NCBI GenBank assembly: GCA_016715765.1
Contig: JADJZJ010000050.1
Location: 1 to 29,843, forward strand
Reading direction: 5' to 3'
From: Opitutaceae bacterium
GTDB taxonomy: Bacteria > Verrucomicrobiota > Verrucomicrobiia > Opitutales > Opitutaceae
DNA: 29,843 nt
The translations under genes were made by a program, and so were the position numbers. The notes beneath the pieces are model-generated. The model did not search any database. It was not told the DNA's origin and saw only the letters and a list, made by a program, of their open reading frames with translations. This document shows, one piece after another, positions 1 through 10,897 of this stretch; the stretch's first letter is position 1; every line of letters starts with the position of its first letter.

Positions 1-804
1 GACCCCAGCTGCCAGACCACGGCGACGAGCGAGCAGAGGACGGGGGCCGCGGCCAGCTTCCAGCGGCCGGCGTAATTCCAGACGAGCAGCGTGGTGACGA
101 CAATGGAGATGGCGAAGAGGGTGAGGACATTCCTGGCGCCGTCGCTGATGTCGCCGATGACCTTGGCAAAGCCGATGATGTGCACCGTGACCTGGCCGCC
201 GGTTTCGCGCTCAATCCGTTCGCGGATGGCCTCCAATTCGCCGGCAATGCGCATGTAGTCGAGCTTCCGCCCCGTCTGCGGATCCACCTCGAGGAGCTGC
301 AGCGCTGACGATGGCGCCGGTGAAACCATTGGCGACGAGCCGGCCGAGTTTGCCGGACTTGATGATGTTCTCGCGCACGCGGGCAAAGCTTTCGGGAGTC
401 GGGCGGAAATCGGCGGGCATGACATTGCCGCCCGAAAAACCTTCCTCCACGACCTCGATGTAGCGCACGTTGGGCGTGTAGAGGGATTGCACCTGGGCGC
501 GGTCAACGCCCGTGAGGAAGATCCCCTCGTCAGTTGCGCCCTTGAGCTGGGCAAAGAACTCGGGCGTGAAAATATCGCCCTCCCTGGTCATCAGCGCGAT
601 GAGCACCCGGTTGGCCCCGCCAAATTCGCTTTGGTACTTGGTGAAGGTCTTGATGTAGGGATGATCCGACGGCAGCGACTTGTTGAAGCTCGCATCAACC
701 CGCAGGTGGGCGGCCTGCCACGCCATGAAGAGGGTCAGCACGCCGAACGCGCAGACCAGCATCAGCCGGTGCCGGAAAACCCAATTGGTGAAACGGTCGA
801 TCAT
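1..804 (-). CDS. RND/MMPL-family efflux permease, N-terminal part, cut by window edge and frameshifted
   Basis: The N-terminus has a membrane helix (about residues 14-34), then a periplasmic stretch with DASFNKSLPSDHPY and TKYQSEFGGANRVLIAL, typical of the large RND exporters annotated as MMPL or predicted RND superfamily. Such proteins use the proton gradient to move hydrophobic substrates from the inner membrane. Translation breaks near position 300: after the segment ending GAIVSA it continues one frame over with QLLEVDPQTGRKLDYMRIAG and HIIGFAKVIGDISDGARNV, then a second membrane helix, and remains open to base 1. One extra base near 300 explains the break. The ATG at 804 overlaps the TGA of the upstream YCF48-type gene (ATGA), so the two are translationally coupled. 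It is the last visible gene of the DUF1302-DUF1329-YCF48 operon. The family is secure; the substrate is unknown. The C-terminal half lies outside the window. Confidence 0.82.
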
Positions 805-1734
805 GGCGGCGAGGATTTCGACAGCCGGGTGGCACCGGCTTCACCAAGGGCCAGCAGTGTGCCGTCCGGCAGGATCAGCAATTCGGCGACGGCGGTCTGC
901 ATCGCGGGGAAGCAGGGTTCCAGGGTCATGGTCCGGTCGTCGATGGCGAAGAAGGCCCGCGCCTGGCCCGCGGCGATGATGTGGCCGGGCGAAGTCAGCC
1001 CGGCGGTCAGAAGCAGGACCCGCGTTTCATTGGCCACTGCGGTCCAATCATCGCCATCGTTATCCGAAACATAAAGCCGGCCGCGCAGGCCATGGGCGAG
1101 CAGCCGGCGGTCGGAGAGCGGCAGGATGCCGTAGAACGAACCGTCGTAGGGCGAATGGATCGCGTCCCAGCTGGCCCCCTGGTCGCGGGAACGCAGCAAG
1201 GTGCCGTGCTCCCCGGCCAGATAGAGGGTGCCGGTCTGTCCGCGCGTCAAACGATTCAGATGATAATCCTCCTCCAACAGGAGACGAGACAGCCAGGAGG
1301 ACGCCACCGTCGGTCGTTTCCATGCAAAGCCCGAAGGCGCCGACGGCGATGACATGCCGATCGTCCAGGCGAGGACATCGAGGAATGAATCGGTGAGGTT
1401 CTGGCCCCGCCATTGTTTGCTCCAGGTGAGTCCGCCATCGGCAGTTGTGAGGATGAGCGCATCATGGCCGACGATCCAACCATGCCGGGCCATCGGGGGC
1501 GAAGCTGATGGCTGTGAGGGTGGTTTTTTCGGGACTTGCGACCCGGTTCCAGGTCCGGCCCTGGTCGGGTGAACTCAGGATGGTGCCGCGTTCGCCGACG
1601 GCCAGGAGCCGCGATTCGACGATGGCACCGTCGAGCAGCAGCATGTTGGGCACGACCGGTTCGGACCGGGCCGCGACGAGGCCGAGCACAAGGCCGCCTG
1701 CAGCGAGCAGGAGGCGGAAGCGGGCGGAGGACAT
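801..1734 (-). pseudogene. YCF48/BNR-repeat propeller protein, three frameshifts
   Basis: The reconstructed product is a secreted beta-propeller of about 310 residues. A hydrophobic signal (MSSARFRLLLAAGGLVLG) is followed by Asp-box/BNR repeats: SSPDQGRTW, TTADGGLTW, METTDGG, RSRDQGASW and SDNDGDDW. This is the pattern of proteins annotated as photosystem II assembly factor YCF48-like, which in non-photosynthetic bacteria sit beside RND permeases. The reading frame changes near 1489 (apparently an extra base in a G run), near 1365 (one base missing, giving W-D-D-R when restored) and near 1300 (inside the Asp-box DGG-SW). Each piece continues the same fold, so the breaks are recent or artefactual. 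The start at 1734 is 58 bases after the DUF1329 stop; the end overlaps the RND permease start by four bases. It may be an intact gene with sequence errors. Its role is probably as a periplasmic partner of the permease, by context only. Confidence 0.75.
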
Positions 1735-1748
1735 TGCGTTGGCTGGGC

Positions 1749-1779
1749 GGTTGAAGGCGACCCAAGGCCGCCTTCAACC
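1749..1779 (-). other. Intercistronic hairpin between DUF1329 and YCF48 genes
   Basis: Perfect 11-bp inverted arms at 1749-1759 and 1769-1779 are separated by a 9-base loop. The hairpin lies in the 58-base gap between two co-oriented operon genes. There is no T-run after it on the minus strand, so it looks more like an mRNA processing, stabilising or attenuating structure than a full terminator. Confidence 0.5.
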
Positions 1780-1792
1780 CGGGAGGAAACTA

Positions 1793-3146
1793 TCAACGCA
1801 CGCCGGCGCGACGCAAGGCGTCAGGACTGTAGTCGGCTGCGGTGCGCTTGATGGTGAAGTCGTACATCTTCCCTTCATTATCCAGCCCGATGGCCAGGTA
1901 GCGGCCGGCCTGGAGGTCGGTGTGGACTTCCAGGGTGCTCCAGAAAATCTGCGCGTCATAATAGTTGATGCAGTGGGCCTCGGATACGCGCCACAGCTGG
2001 CCTCGCGCATCGTACTGGTCGACGGCCAGGATCTGCCAGCTGTCCTCATCCACATAGAAGGTGCGGCGCGGATAGACATGCGAGGTGCCGGCCTTGAGGT
2101 TGGCCTCCACCACCCACACGCGGTGCATTTCGTAGCGCGCGAGGTCCTGGTTGATGTGCAGGGGCGTGAGGATCTCGTCGTACTTCACCTTGTCGCTGTG
2201 CAGCTTGTAGGAATTGTAGGGCACGATCATCTCCCGCTTGCCGACGAGCTTCCATTCATAGCGGTCGGGGGCGCCGTTGAGCATGTCGAACTGGTCGCTG
2301 GTGCGCATGCCGTCGGCGGCGGTCCCGGGATTGTCGTAGGCGACATTGGGGGCGCGGCGCACGCGGCGCTGGCCGGCATTGTAGACCCAGGCGCGGCGCG
2401 GCTCCTTCACCTGGTCCAGGGTCTCGTGGGCGATCAGGATCGTGCCGGCGAGGCGGGCGGGGCCGACGACGGACTGCTTGAAGTAGACCAGGACGTTGTC
2501 GAGCTGATCGGCTGACACGCCCTCCCGGGCGTAGTTGAAGTAGAAGTCATCCTCGAAATCGACCAGGGTGTAGCTGCCGCCCCGGGTCGGTGCCGCCTGG
2601 CCGATGTAGCGGGCCGCGGCGACTCCGCGATAACGGGCGAGGTGATTCCAGATGACCTCGAGGCCCACTTGCGGAATCGGGAAGGGGATGCCGTTGATGG
2701 CGTCCGCAAAGCCGTCGCCGTTGTTGACCAGCTTGGCCGTGACGGCGTTTTTCTTCGTGGCCGCGTAGATGCGTTCCGGGTTGGAGGCGCTGCGGTGGCT
2801 GGGATACACGGGCAGCTTGTAGCTCCGGATACGCCTTGAGCATGGCGATCTGGCCGGCCGTGAGCTTGCCTTCGTAATTCGCCATGTTCTGCGGCGTGAC
2901 CGTGTACAGCGGCACGTCGGCGGCATAGGGATCGGGATGGTGGTCTCCCGGCTGGTATCCGGCGGGCGGGGTCGTGATGCCGCCGGTCCAGGCCGGGATG
3001 GAGCCGTCGGCGTTGCCGGCCTTCTCGGCGCCCAACGGGGTGAGATCCTGACCCAGGCGATCCGCCTCGGTCTCGCTGACCCCGGCCACAAGGGACGCGG
3101 GCAGCAGGACAGCCAGGAGCAGGGTGGAGGGAATGAAATTTTTCAT
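1793..3146 (-). CDS. DUF1329 (LolB-like) periplasmic protein, one frameshift
   Basis: About 450 residues, the normal length of the DUF1329 family. A signal peptide (MKNFIPSTLLLAVLLPASLVAG) precedes the family hallmark LTPLGAEKAGNADGSIPAW and TPQNMANYEGKLTAGQ. The C-terminal half has NGIPFPIPQVGLEVIWNH, YNAGQRRVRRAPNVAYD and RRTFYVDEDSWQILAVDQYD, all characteristic. From memory, Pfam groups DUF1329 with the LolA/LolB fold, which carries lipids or lipoproteins in a greasy cavity. A one-frame shift occurs near 2826, between AYPE and SYKLPVYPSH; the protein reads through normally on both sides, so I treat it as one gene with a probable sequence error. The start at 3146 is preceded by CCC with no Shine-Dalgarno. 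It lies 20 bases after DUF1302, its usual partner. It is predicted to be a periplasmic carrier between the RND permease and the barrel. Confidence 0.85.
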
Positions 3147-3166
3147 GGGGAGGGTGCAGTCGGTAA

Positions 3167-5146
3167 TTAGAACGAATACTTGATGGTGGTCGCAACGTAG
3201 TCGCGGTCGCTGAGGAGGTTGTACTTTCCGGCGCCGGAGAAGTTCACATAGCGCAATTCCAGCACCCAGCTGTTCTGGTAGGTGAATTCCGCCCCGATGG
3301 TGATGCTCTTGCGGCCCTCGATATAGTTGCCGAGCGGGAGCGGGGTGGTGCCGCTCACATCGTGCACAAAGGCGATCGAGGGGGAGAAGTTCACCCCGGC
3401 GAAGGCATTGTTGTAGTCGAGGCGCGCCAGGATCTGATAGCCGTAGGAATTGCTGTCCGCGAAGGCGCTCTCCGGCGTGGCGGGCAGGGCGCCGTTGCCG
3501 CTGCTGAGCATGTAGGCGGCGCTGCCGCTGGTGAAGGTGGCGGGGCCGTCGTAACGCAGCACGCTCTTGTCCGGGAGATCGGCCCAGACGCCGCCGACCT
3601 CGGCGACCATCGTGAGCTGGCTGGCGCCGAGTTGCGGCCCGAAGACCTTGGTCATGGTGGTCTGGGCGGTCCAGACATCGTGGCGGCGGTAGCCCGGGAC
3701 CTCCTTGTTGTACTGCCCGAGGTAATTGCCGATCTGGTTGCTGGCGCCGTAGGCCGGGTTGAGGGTGGAGAGGGCGGCGAACAGCAGTTCCACGTCGTCA
3801 ACCTGCAGGGGCACGTCGTTCTTGAGGGAGATTTCACCCTGCCAGGAGATGCCGGTGCTGCCGAGGTCCGTATTGAAGCTGGCGCCGACCATCTGGATGT
3901 CGGTGGGGTATTCGATGAAGTAGCGTCCCGTCTGCGCCGCGCTCAGGAAACCGAGCGTGCGGGCGCCCGAGGCGATGGATTGGGCGGCCGGGTAGAACGC
4001 CGCATAAGGCGCGAGCGAGGGGGCCAGCGAGCCGACCGGCACGCTGGTCAGGGCCGAGCCGATCAATCCGGGCAGCACCACGGCGACGGTGCCGGCGGGG
4101 ATGCCAGCGCCGATCATGGCCGGGGCCAGTTGGGCGTTGGCCAGATTGCCGGCGACGCCCTGGACGTAGGCCGAACTGATGGGGCCGGTGGGAGTGCGGG
4201 CGCTGATGACCGGCGAACGGCTGTGGTAGTTGGCGTAGTAGAAGCCGAACTCGGTGCCATCGCCGGCGAGGACGCGGGCCGAGAGGCCGTACTGGCTGTA
4301 ATTGTCGCCCTCGCGGTCCAGATCGCGCTGGATGCCGCCCAGGCCGGTGCCGCTGGCCCCGGTCAGGTCGGAAATGCCGCCGAAGCCAAGCCAAACCGTG
4401 CTGCCGCCGCGGCTGGCAAAGTCATTGGTGGAAAAATAGCTGCCGGCCGGTTCGAGTTCATTCCGGCGGAACTCCAGGAGCCAGTAAGGCTCGATCGTGA
4501 TGTTCTCGGTGAGGCCGATGGAGGCCTTCAGCATGTTGACGGGGAGGAACGCCTCCTTGAGCTCGGCGCCGGGCACCCGCAGCTTGGAGAGATCCACGGG
4601 GTTCACGACATTGATGCCGTTCGGGATGAACGTGCTTTCGCCGAGGCTCAGCACCTGGCGGCCGAAGCGCAGGTCGACCGGCACGGCGCCCAGGTCAAAA
4701 CCGGTGGCAATGTAAAGGTCGAGCAGCTCGGCGCCTTTGACCACGCGCTTTTCGGCCTGCTCGCTCAGGATGGTCCGCATGGTGTCGTTGGCGACCGTAT
4801 CCCAGAAATAATAGCCGCGGGCGAAGATGCCGACATTGTTCCACTTCAGCTGCAGGTCGTGCGAGGCCTTGAAGAGGGTGGAAACGATCCCCGAATCGTA
4901 ATTGAGATTACCATCATCGGCGTTGACGGAATTCTGCAGGCCGCCGTTGGCGGTGCCGTAATAATCCCGGTCGGCGGAGCTCAGCCGGTAGAGGGTACCG
5001 GCGGAGACCGTGGTGTCGAAGTTGCCTGTCAGGTCTCCACTGCCGAACTGGAAGGCGGCCAGCGGGGTGGCCAGGCACGCCAGCATGGCGACAGTGGGTA
5101 ACAATAAACGCGGTTTTGGGATGCAATCAGTCACGGAGGCTTTCAT
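3167..5146 (-). CDS. DUF1302 family outer-membrane beta-barrel protein
   Basis: The 659-residue protein has a signal peptide ending near LAA (residues 29-31), the family N-terminus FGSGDLTGNFDTTVSAGTLY, the strand GAVPVDLRFGRQVLSLGES, and IPNGINVVNPVDLSKLRVPG. It has many alternating hydrophobic strands and ends in a terminal phenylalanine (TTIKYSF), as expected for insertion by the BAM complex. DUF1302 proteins are found with DUF1329 and RND permeases in many proteobacteria and are often annotated as outer-membrane proteins of unknown cargo. This is the first gene of the operon; its ATG at 5146 follows AACCC rather than a Shine-Dalgarno. A central low-complexity part rich in Gly, Ala and Pro (about residues 320-410) probably forms extracellular loops. 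Family membership is well supported; transport function is inferred. Confidence 0.86.
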   Translation of the reverse strand: MKASVTDCIPKPRLLLPTVAMLACLATPLAAFQFGSGDLTGNFDTTVSAGTLYRLSSADRDYYGTANGGLQNSVNADDGNLNYDSGIVSTLFKASHDLQLKWNNVGIFARGYYFWDTVANDTMRTILSEQAEKRVVKGAELLDLYIATGFDLGAVPVDLRFGRQVLSLGESTFIPNGINVVNPVDLSKLRVPGAELKEAFLPVNMLKASIGLTENITIEPYWLLEFRRNELEPAGSYFSTNDFASRGGSTVWLGFGGISDLTGASGTGLGGIQRDLDREGDNYSQYGLSARVLAGDGTEFGFYYANYHSRSPVISARTPTGPISSAYVQGVAGNLANAQLAPAMIGAGIPAGTVAVVLPGLIGSALTSVPVGSLAPSLAPYAAFYPAAQSIASGARTLGFLSAAQTGRYFIEYPTDIQMVGASFNTDLGSTGISWQGEISLKNDVPLQVDDVELLFAALSTLNPAYGASNQIGNYLGQYNKEVPGYRRHDVWTAQTTMTKVFGPQLGASQLTMVAEVGGVWADLPDKSVLRYDGPATFTSGSAAYMLSSGNGALPATPESAFADSNSYGYQILARLDYNNAFAGVNFSPSIAFVHDVSGTTPLPLGNYIEGRKSITIGAEFTYQNSWVLELRYVNFSGAGKYNLLSDRDYVATTIKYSF

Positions 5147-5345
5147 GGGTTAGGGTTTTTCTGCCTGCCAGGCTCCACCCGGAGCCCTTCCAATTTGTTT
5201 GGGGTATAAACCAACACGATGGTGTGAACTGGCGCCACGAAACTCTGTCGTTCGGTCAGCTTCAAGGCAGAAGTTGTCATAAACACCACGCGGTCACTTG
5301 GGGCTTTGACCTTGCGGCGATTCGGGTAATTTGCGCGTTGGCCAT
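5147..5345. promoter_or_regulatory. Divergent intergenic region between DUF1302 operon and uvrA
   Basis: Promoters for both the leftward envelope operon and rightward uvrA must lie in this 199-base gap. A TTGACC at 5306-5311 followed by TAATTT at 5327-5332 could serve uvrA, but the 15-base spacer is short and the -10 match is weak. Nothing resembling a classical LexA box was noticed. No open reading frame or RNA structure is convincing here. Confidence 0.35.
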
Positions 5346-8204
<2,859 letters not shown>

Positions 8205-8287
8205 TGCACTGCAACTATTCGGGGTGAAGTTGGGTTCTGGAAATGCGCCGGCCTGGTTGGCTGGCGACTTTCAACCCAACCCATCCC

Positions 8288-8863
8288 ATGAAAAACATCG
8301 TAAGCTTCAGCCTCATCGCCGCCGGTTTCGTACTGGCCGCTCCCGGCCTGTCCGCCAAGGCCGCCTCAGCCGGCTCCGTCGATTTCGGCTCCTTTGCCGC
8401 CACCGGCAACGGCCAGGTGGTCGAGGTCAAACTCGAACCCGCCCTGATCAAGTTTGCCGCCAAGATTGCCGCGGTGAAGGAACCCGAGGCCGCCGAGCTG
8501 CTCAAGAACATCGAGCATGTGCGCGTGAATGTCGTGGAACTGGACGAAACGAACACCGCCGATGCCACGGCCAGGATCGCCGCCGTGCGTACGCAGCTGG
8601 AGTCCGCGGGCTGGGCGCCCACCGTCAGCGTGCGGGACCCGAAGAAGGGCGACGATGTGGTCGTCTACATCAAGACCGGCGCCGATGACTGCATCGAGGG
8701 CATTGTCGTCACGGTCATCGAGGACAAGAAGCAGGCCGTCTTTGTGAATGTGGTCGGCAGCATCCGCCCCGAGCAGCTGGCCGAACTGGGCAAGCGTCTC
8801 GACATCGACGTGTTGAAGCGGCCCGAGCTGAAGACGGCCAAGGCCCCGGTCGCGCAACCCTGA
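8288..8863 (+). CDS. DUF4252-like secreted protein
   Basis: A 191-residue protein with a signal peptide (MKNIVSFSLIAAGFVLAAPG, cleavage near SAKA-A). The mature part has the layout of DUF4252 proteins: VEVKLEPALIKFAAKIA, an IEHVRVNVVELDE strand, a helix ending in LESAGWAPTVSVRD, then DDVVVYIKT and VVTVIEDKKQAVFVNVVGS. These small envelope proteins are common in Bacteroidota and Verrucomicrobiota and their function is not known. The ATG at 8288 is chosen because the signal peptide begins there; it is preceded by a C-rich stretch (CCCATCCC) rather than a Shine-Dalgarno. The next gene encodes a diverged copy of the same fold, so the pair is probably an operon. The Ala/Pro-rich C-terminal tail is likely disordered. 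Confidence 0.75.
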   Translation: MKNIVSFSLIAAGFVLAAPGLSAKAASAGSVDFGSFAATGNGQVVEVKLEPALIKFAAKIAAVKEPEAAELLKNIEHVRVNVVELDETNTADATARIAAVRTQLESAGWAPTVSVRDPKKGDDVVVYIKTGADDCIEGIVVTVIEDKKQAVFVNVVGSIRPEQLAELGKRLDIDVLKRPELKTAKAPVAQP

Positions 8864-8876
8864 ACCTGACCAGCCC

Positions 8877-8900
8877 GGTGGCGGATTCACTTCCGCCACC
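8877..8900 (+). other. Intercistronic 9-bp hairpin
   Basis: Perfect inverted arms GGTGGCGGA (8877-8885) and TCCGCCACC (8892-8900) enclose a 6-base loop, 14 bases after the DUF4252 stop and 16 bases before the next start. No T-run follows, so it is a weak terminator at best; it may set the ratio of the two paralogous gene products. Confidence 0.45.
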
Positions 8901-8915
8901 GCCTGACTTCGGACC

Positions 8916-9500
8916 ATGAACGACAAACTTTCCACCCCGACCCCGCGCCGTCACTTCTGGCGCTGGATGCTGGCCGCCACCGGCGTCTTTCTCGCCCTGG
9001 CCGCCGGCGGAGCCTACAATCTGCTGACCCTGAGCCGGGACGCCACGGCGCTGCGCCGCGGGGTACTGGATACCTACGCCGGCGGTTCCACCACCCGCAT
9101 CCAATTGAGTCTGGACAGCACGGCTCTCGGCCTTGTGCGCGCTGGTCTGATCTTTGCCCCGCTGCCGGATGAAGCCCGGCTGGCACTTAAATCTGTCTGC
9201 AAGGCCAGTGTCGGTGTCTACGAACTAAATGATGTCATGGCTCGCTCCAACCTGATGAGCCAGGCGGATGCGGTCATGCTCGCCCGGGGCTACAGCCGCA
9301 TCATCGGCGTGGTCGAAGACGATGAAACCGTCCTGATCTATGTGCCGGATGATGCTGATGCGGACACCCTGGACGTATGCCTGGCTGTCTTGGACGGCAA
9401 GGAACTGGTGGTGGTATCCGCCCGGGTGGACAGCGAGCCATTATTGAAGCTGATCGAGCAGAAATTGCCCCGGGGCCGGGATCTGCTGGCTGGGCTCTGA
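8916..9500 (+). CDS. Membrane-anchored DUF4252-like paralogue, function unknown
   Basis: The 194-residue product has a short basic N-terminus (TPRRHFWRW), one membrane helix (about residues 17-38) and a periplasmic domain. I aligned this domain by eye with the upstream DUF4252-like protein: IQLSLDSTALGLVRAGLIF, SVGVYELND, a helix ending LARGYSRIIGVVED, ETVLIYVPDD, and CLAVLDGKELVVVSARV followed by EPLLKLIEQKL occur in the same order and spacing. Identity is low, but the architecture argues for an old tandem duplication in which one copy is exported and the other stays anchored. The start is the ATG at 8916, 52 bases after the upstream stop. No catalytic residues are evident. It might be a regulatory or scaffold protein of the envelope, but that is only inference. 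Confidence 0.65.
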   Translation: MNDKLSTPTPRRHFWRWMLAATGVFLALAAGGAYNLLTLSRDATALRRGVLDTYAGGSTTRIQLSLDSTALGLVRAGLIFAPLPDEARLALKSVCKASVGVYELNDVMARSNLMSQADAVMLARGYSRIIGVVEDDETVLIYVPDDADADTLDVCLAVLDGKELVVVSARVDSEPLLKLIEQKLPRGRDLLAGL

Positions 9501-9555
9501 GCGGTGCAGAGACCCGGACTGACGAAGGTAGTCTGGGCGAAGTCTAAAGCCAGTT

Positions 9556-9630
9556 GTAGGGCGGGGTCTCCGAACCCCGCCTCGATAACTATAGACGTTC
9601 GCCTGGCGGGGTTCGGAGACCCCGCCCTAC
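9556..9630. repeat. REP pair (BIME-like): 26-bp perfect inverted repeat
   Basis: Arms at 9556-9581 and 9605-9630 are exact reverse complements over 26 bases, separated by 23 bases. Each arm begins with the tetranucleotide GTAG (read inward) and can itself fold into an 8-bp hairpin of GGCGGGGT with ACCCCGCC around a CTCCGA loop. GTAG followed by a hairpin is the hallmark of REP elements mobilised by RAYT transposases. Related units recur at 18513-18538, 18664-18687 and 18721-18743. Confidence 0.8.
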
Positions 9631-9710
9631 ATCCAAAACGCAGCTGCCCAAGTGCGCCCGACAACCGAACGCAACATTGCCCTCGGACGAGCATGTGCTA
9701 GCGGTGCAGG

Positions 9711-10888
9711 GTGCCCCGAATTCCGACCATAGTGCACCTCGATGCCGACGCGTTCTTCGTGTCGTGCGAGCAGGCTTTGCGCCCGGAACTGCGCGGGACC
9801 AAGTGTGCGGTCGGTGGCCGCGAGCGCGGCATCATTTCCTCGGCGAGCTACGAGGCGCGGGCCTGCGGGGTCTACACGCCCATGCCGACGGCCCGGGCCC
9901 TGAAGGTCTGCCCTGACCTTTATCTCATCCCGCACACCTCCGGACTGTACGGCAGGATGTCGCGGCAGATGTTCGATTTGTGCGAACAGCTGACACCCGT
10001 GGTCCAGCGCAACTCCGTCGATGAAGGCTACCTGGATCTCGGTCCCTGTGGCCATGATACCATCGAAGCCGTCGTCGCGGCCGTGCGCAAACTGCAGGAG
10101 CGGCTCTGGCATGAATTGCAGATTCCGGTTTCAATGGGCATCGCCAGCAACCGCCTGGTGGCGCAGATCGCCTCGAAACTGCGCAAGCCGCGGGGATTTG
10201 TCGTGGTGCCCGCCGGCGACGAGGCGGATTCCTGGCTCCACTCACAATCGGCAAGCTGCCCGGCGTGGGGGCCAAGACCGAAGCCGTGCTGAACCAGCGC
10301 GGGATCAAGCGGATCGGGACATCCTGGCCCGCAGCGAATCGGAACTGGAGGCCATCTTCGGACGGGACTGGCGCGGCATGGCGGCCATGGCCCGGGGTGA
10401 GGACGACCGGCCGGTCGAGACGGAGCACGAGGACGCGAAGAGCTACTCGCAGCAGGAAACCTTTGCCACGGACATCGGCGATTTCGCCACGATCGAGCAG
10501 GTGGCCAAGCGCATGATCGATGAATTGCTGCCGAAGATTCGCGAGGACGGCAAGAAGGTGTGCACCATGACCGTGAAGGTCCGCTACCCCGATTTCAGCC
10601 ATGCGTCCCACGCACAGACCCTGAAGGTGGCGACCGATCTTGAGGCGCCGTTTTATCCGCTGGTGCGGACCCTCCTGCGCGCCGCCTGGAGCCAACGCCG
10701 GCCGCTGCGGCTCGTGAGCGTGCGGTTTTCAGAGGTGGCCGATGGCGGCCGACCAGTTGGAGATGTTCACCGAGGCCGACGAGAAAAGGCGGCGGCTGGC
10801 GGCCGTCCTTGACCGCCTCAATGAAGGCAGTCGCAATGTCCGCGTGCGTCACGGTCATCAACTTGCCAGCAAGCCGGACGCGCCCTAG
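9711..10888 (+). pseudogene. dinB: DNA polymerase IV (Y-family), three frameshifts
   Basis: Pol IV is the error-prone translesion polymerase. From the GTG at 9711 the product reads IVHLDADAFFVSCEQALRP (catalytic Asp), then YEARACGVYTPMPTARALK, NSVDEGYLDL (catalytic Asp-Glu) and GIASNRLVAQIASK, all family motifs. The frame then shifts three times. Near 10226 it moves to a frame encoding TIGKLPGVGAKTEAVLNQRG (the helix-hairpin-helix). Near 10318 one missing G moves it to the little-finger domain (ILARSESELEAIFG). Near 10746 it moves to ADQLEMFTEADEKRRRL, where QLEMF fits the C-terminal beta-clamp binding motif, ending at the TAG at 10886-10888. All parts of a full-length enzyme are retained, so sequencing error or very recent inactivation is likely. 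A REP pair lies upstream, and the FmdB-like gene starts nine bases after the stop. Confidence 0.85.
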
Positions 10889-10897
10889 AATCCAGCC

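Noticed and set aside
3362..5101. 579-codon open frame opposite DUF1302
   Set aside because: Its translation is low-complexity Gly/Ala/Val/Asp without any motif; it is a GC-rich shadow of the DUF1302 gene, which has signal peptide and family motifs.
10021..10812. Separate gene for the second part of DNA polymerase IV
   Set aside because: It begins inside the conserved palm region of the first frame, and its useful part begins only after 10318; it is a frameshifted continuation, not a second gene.
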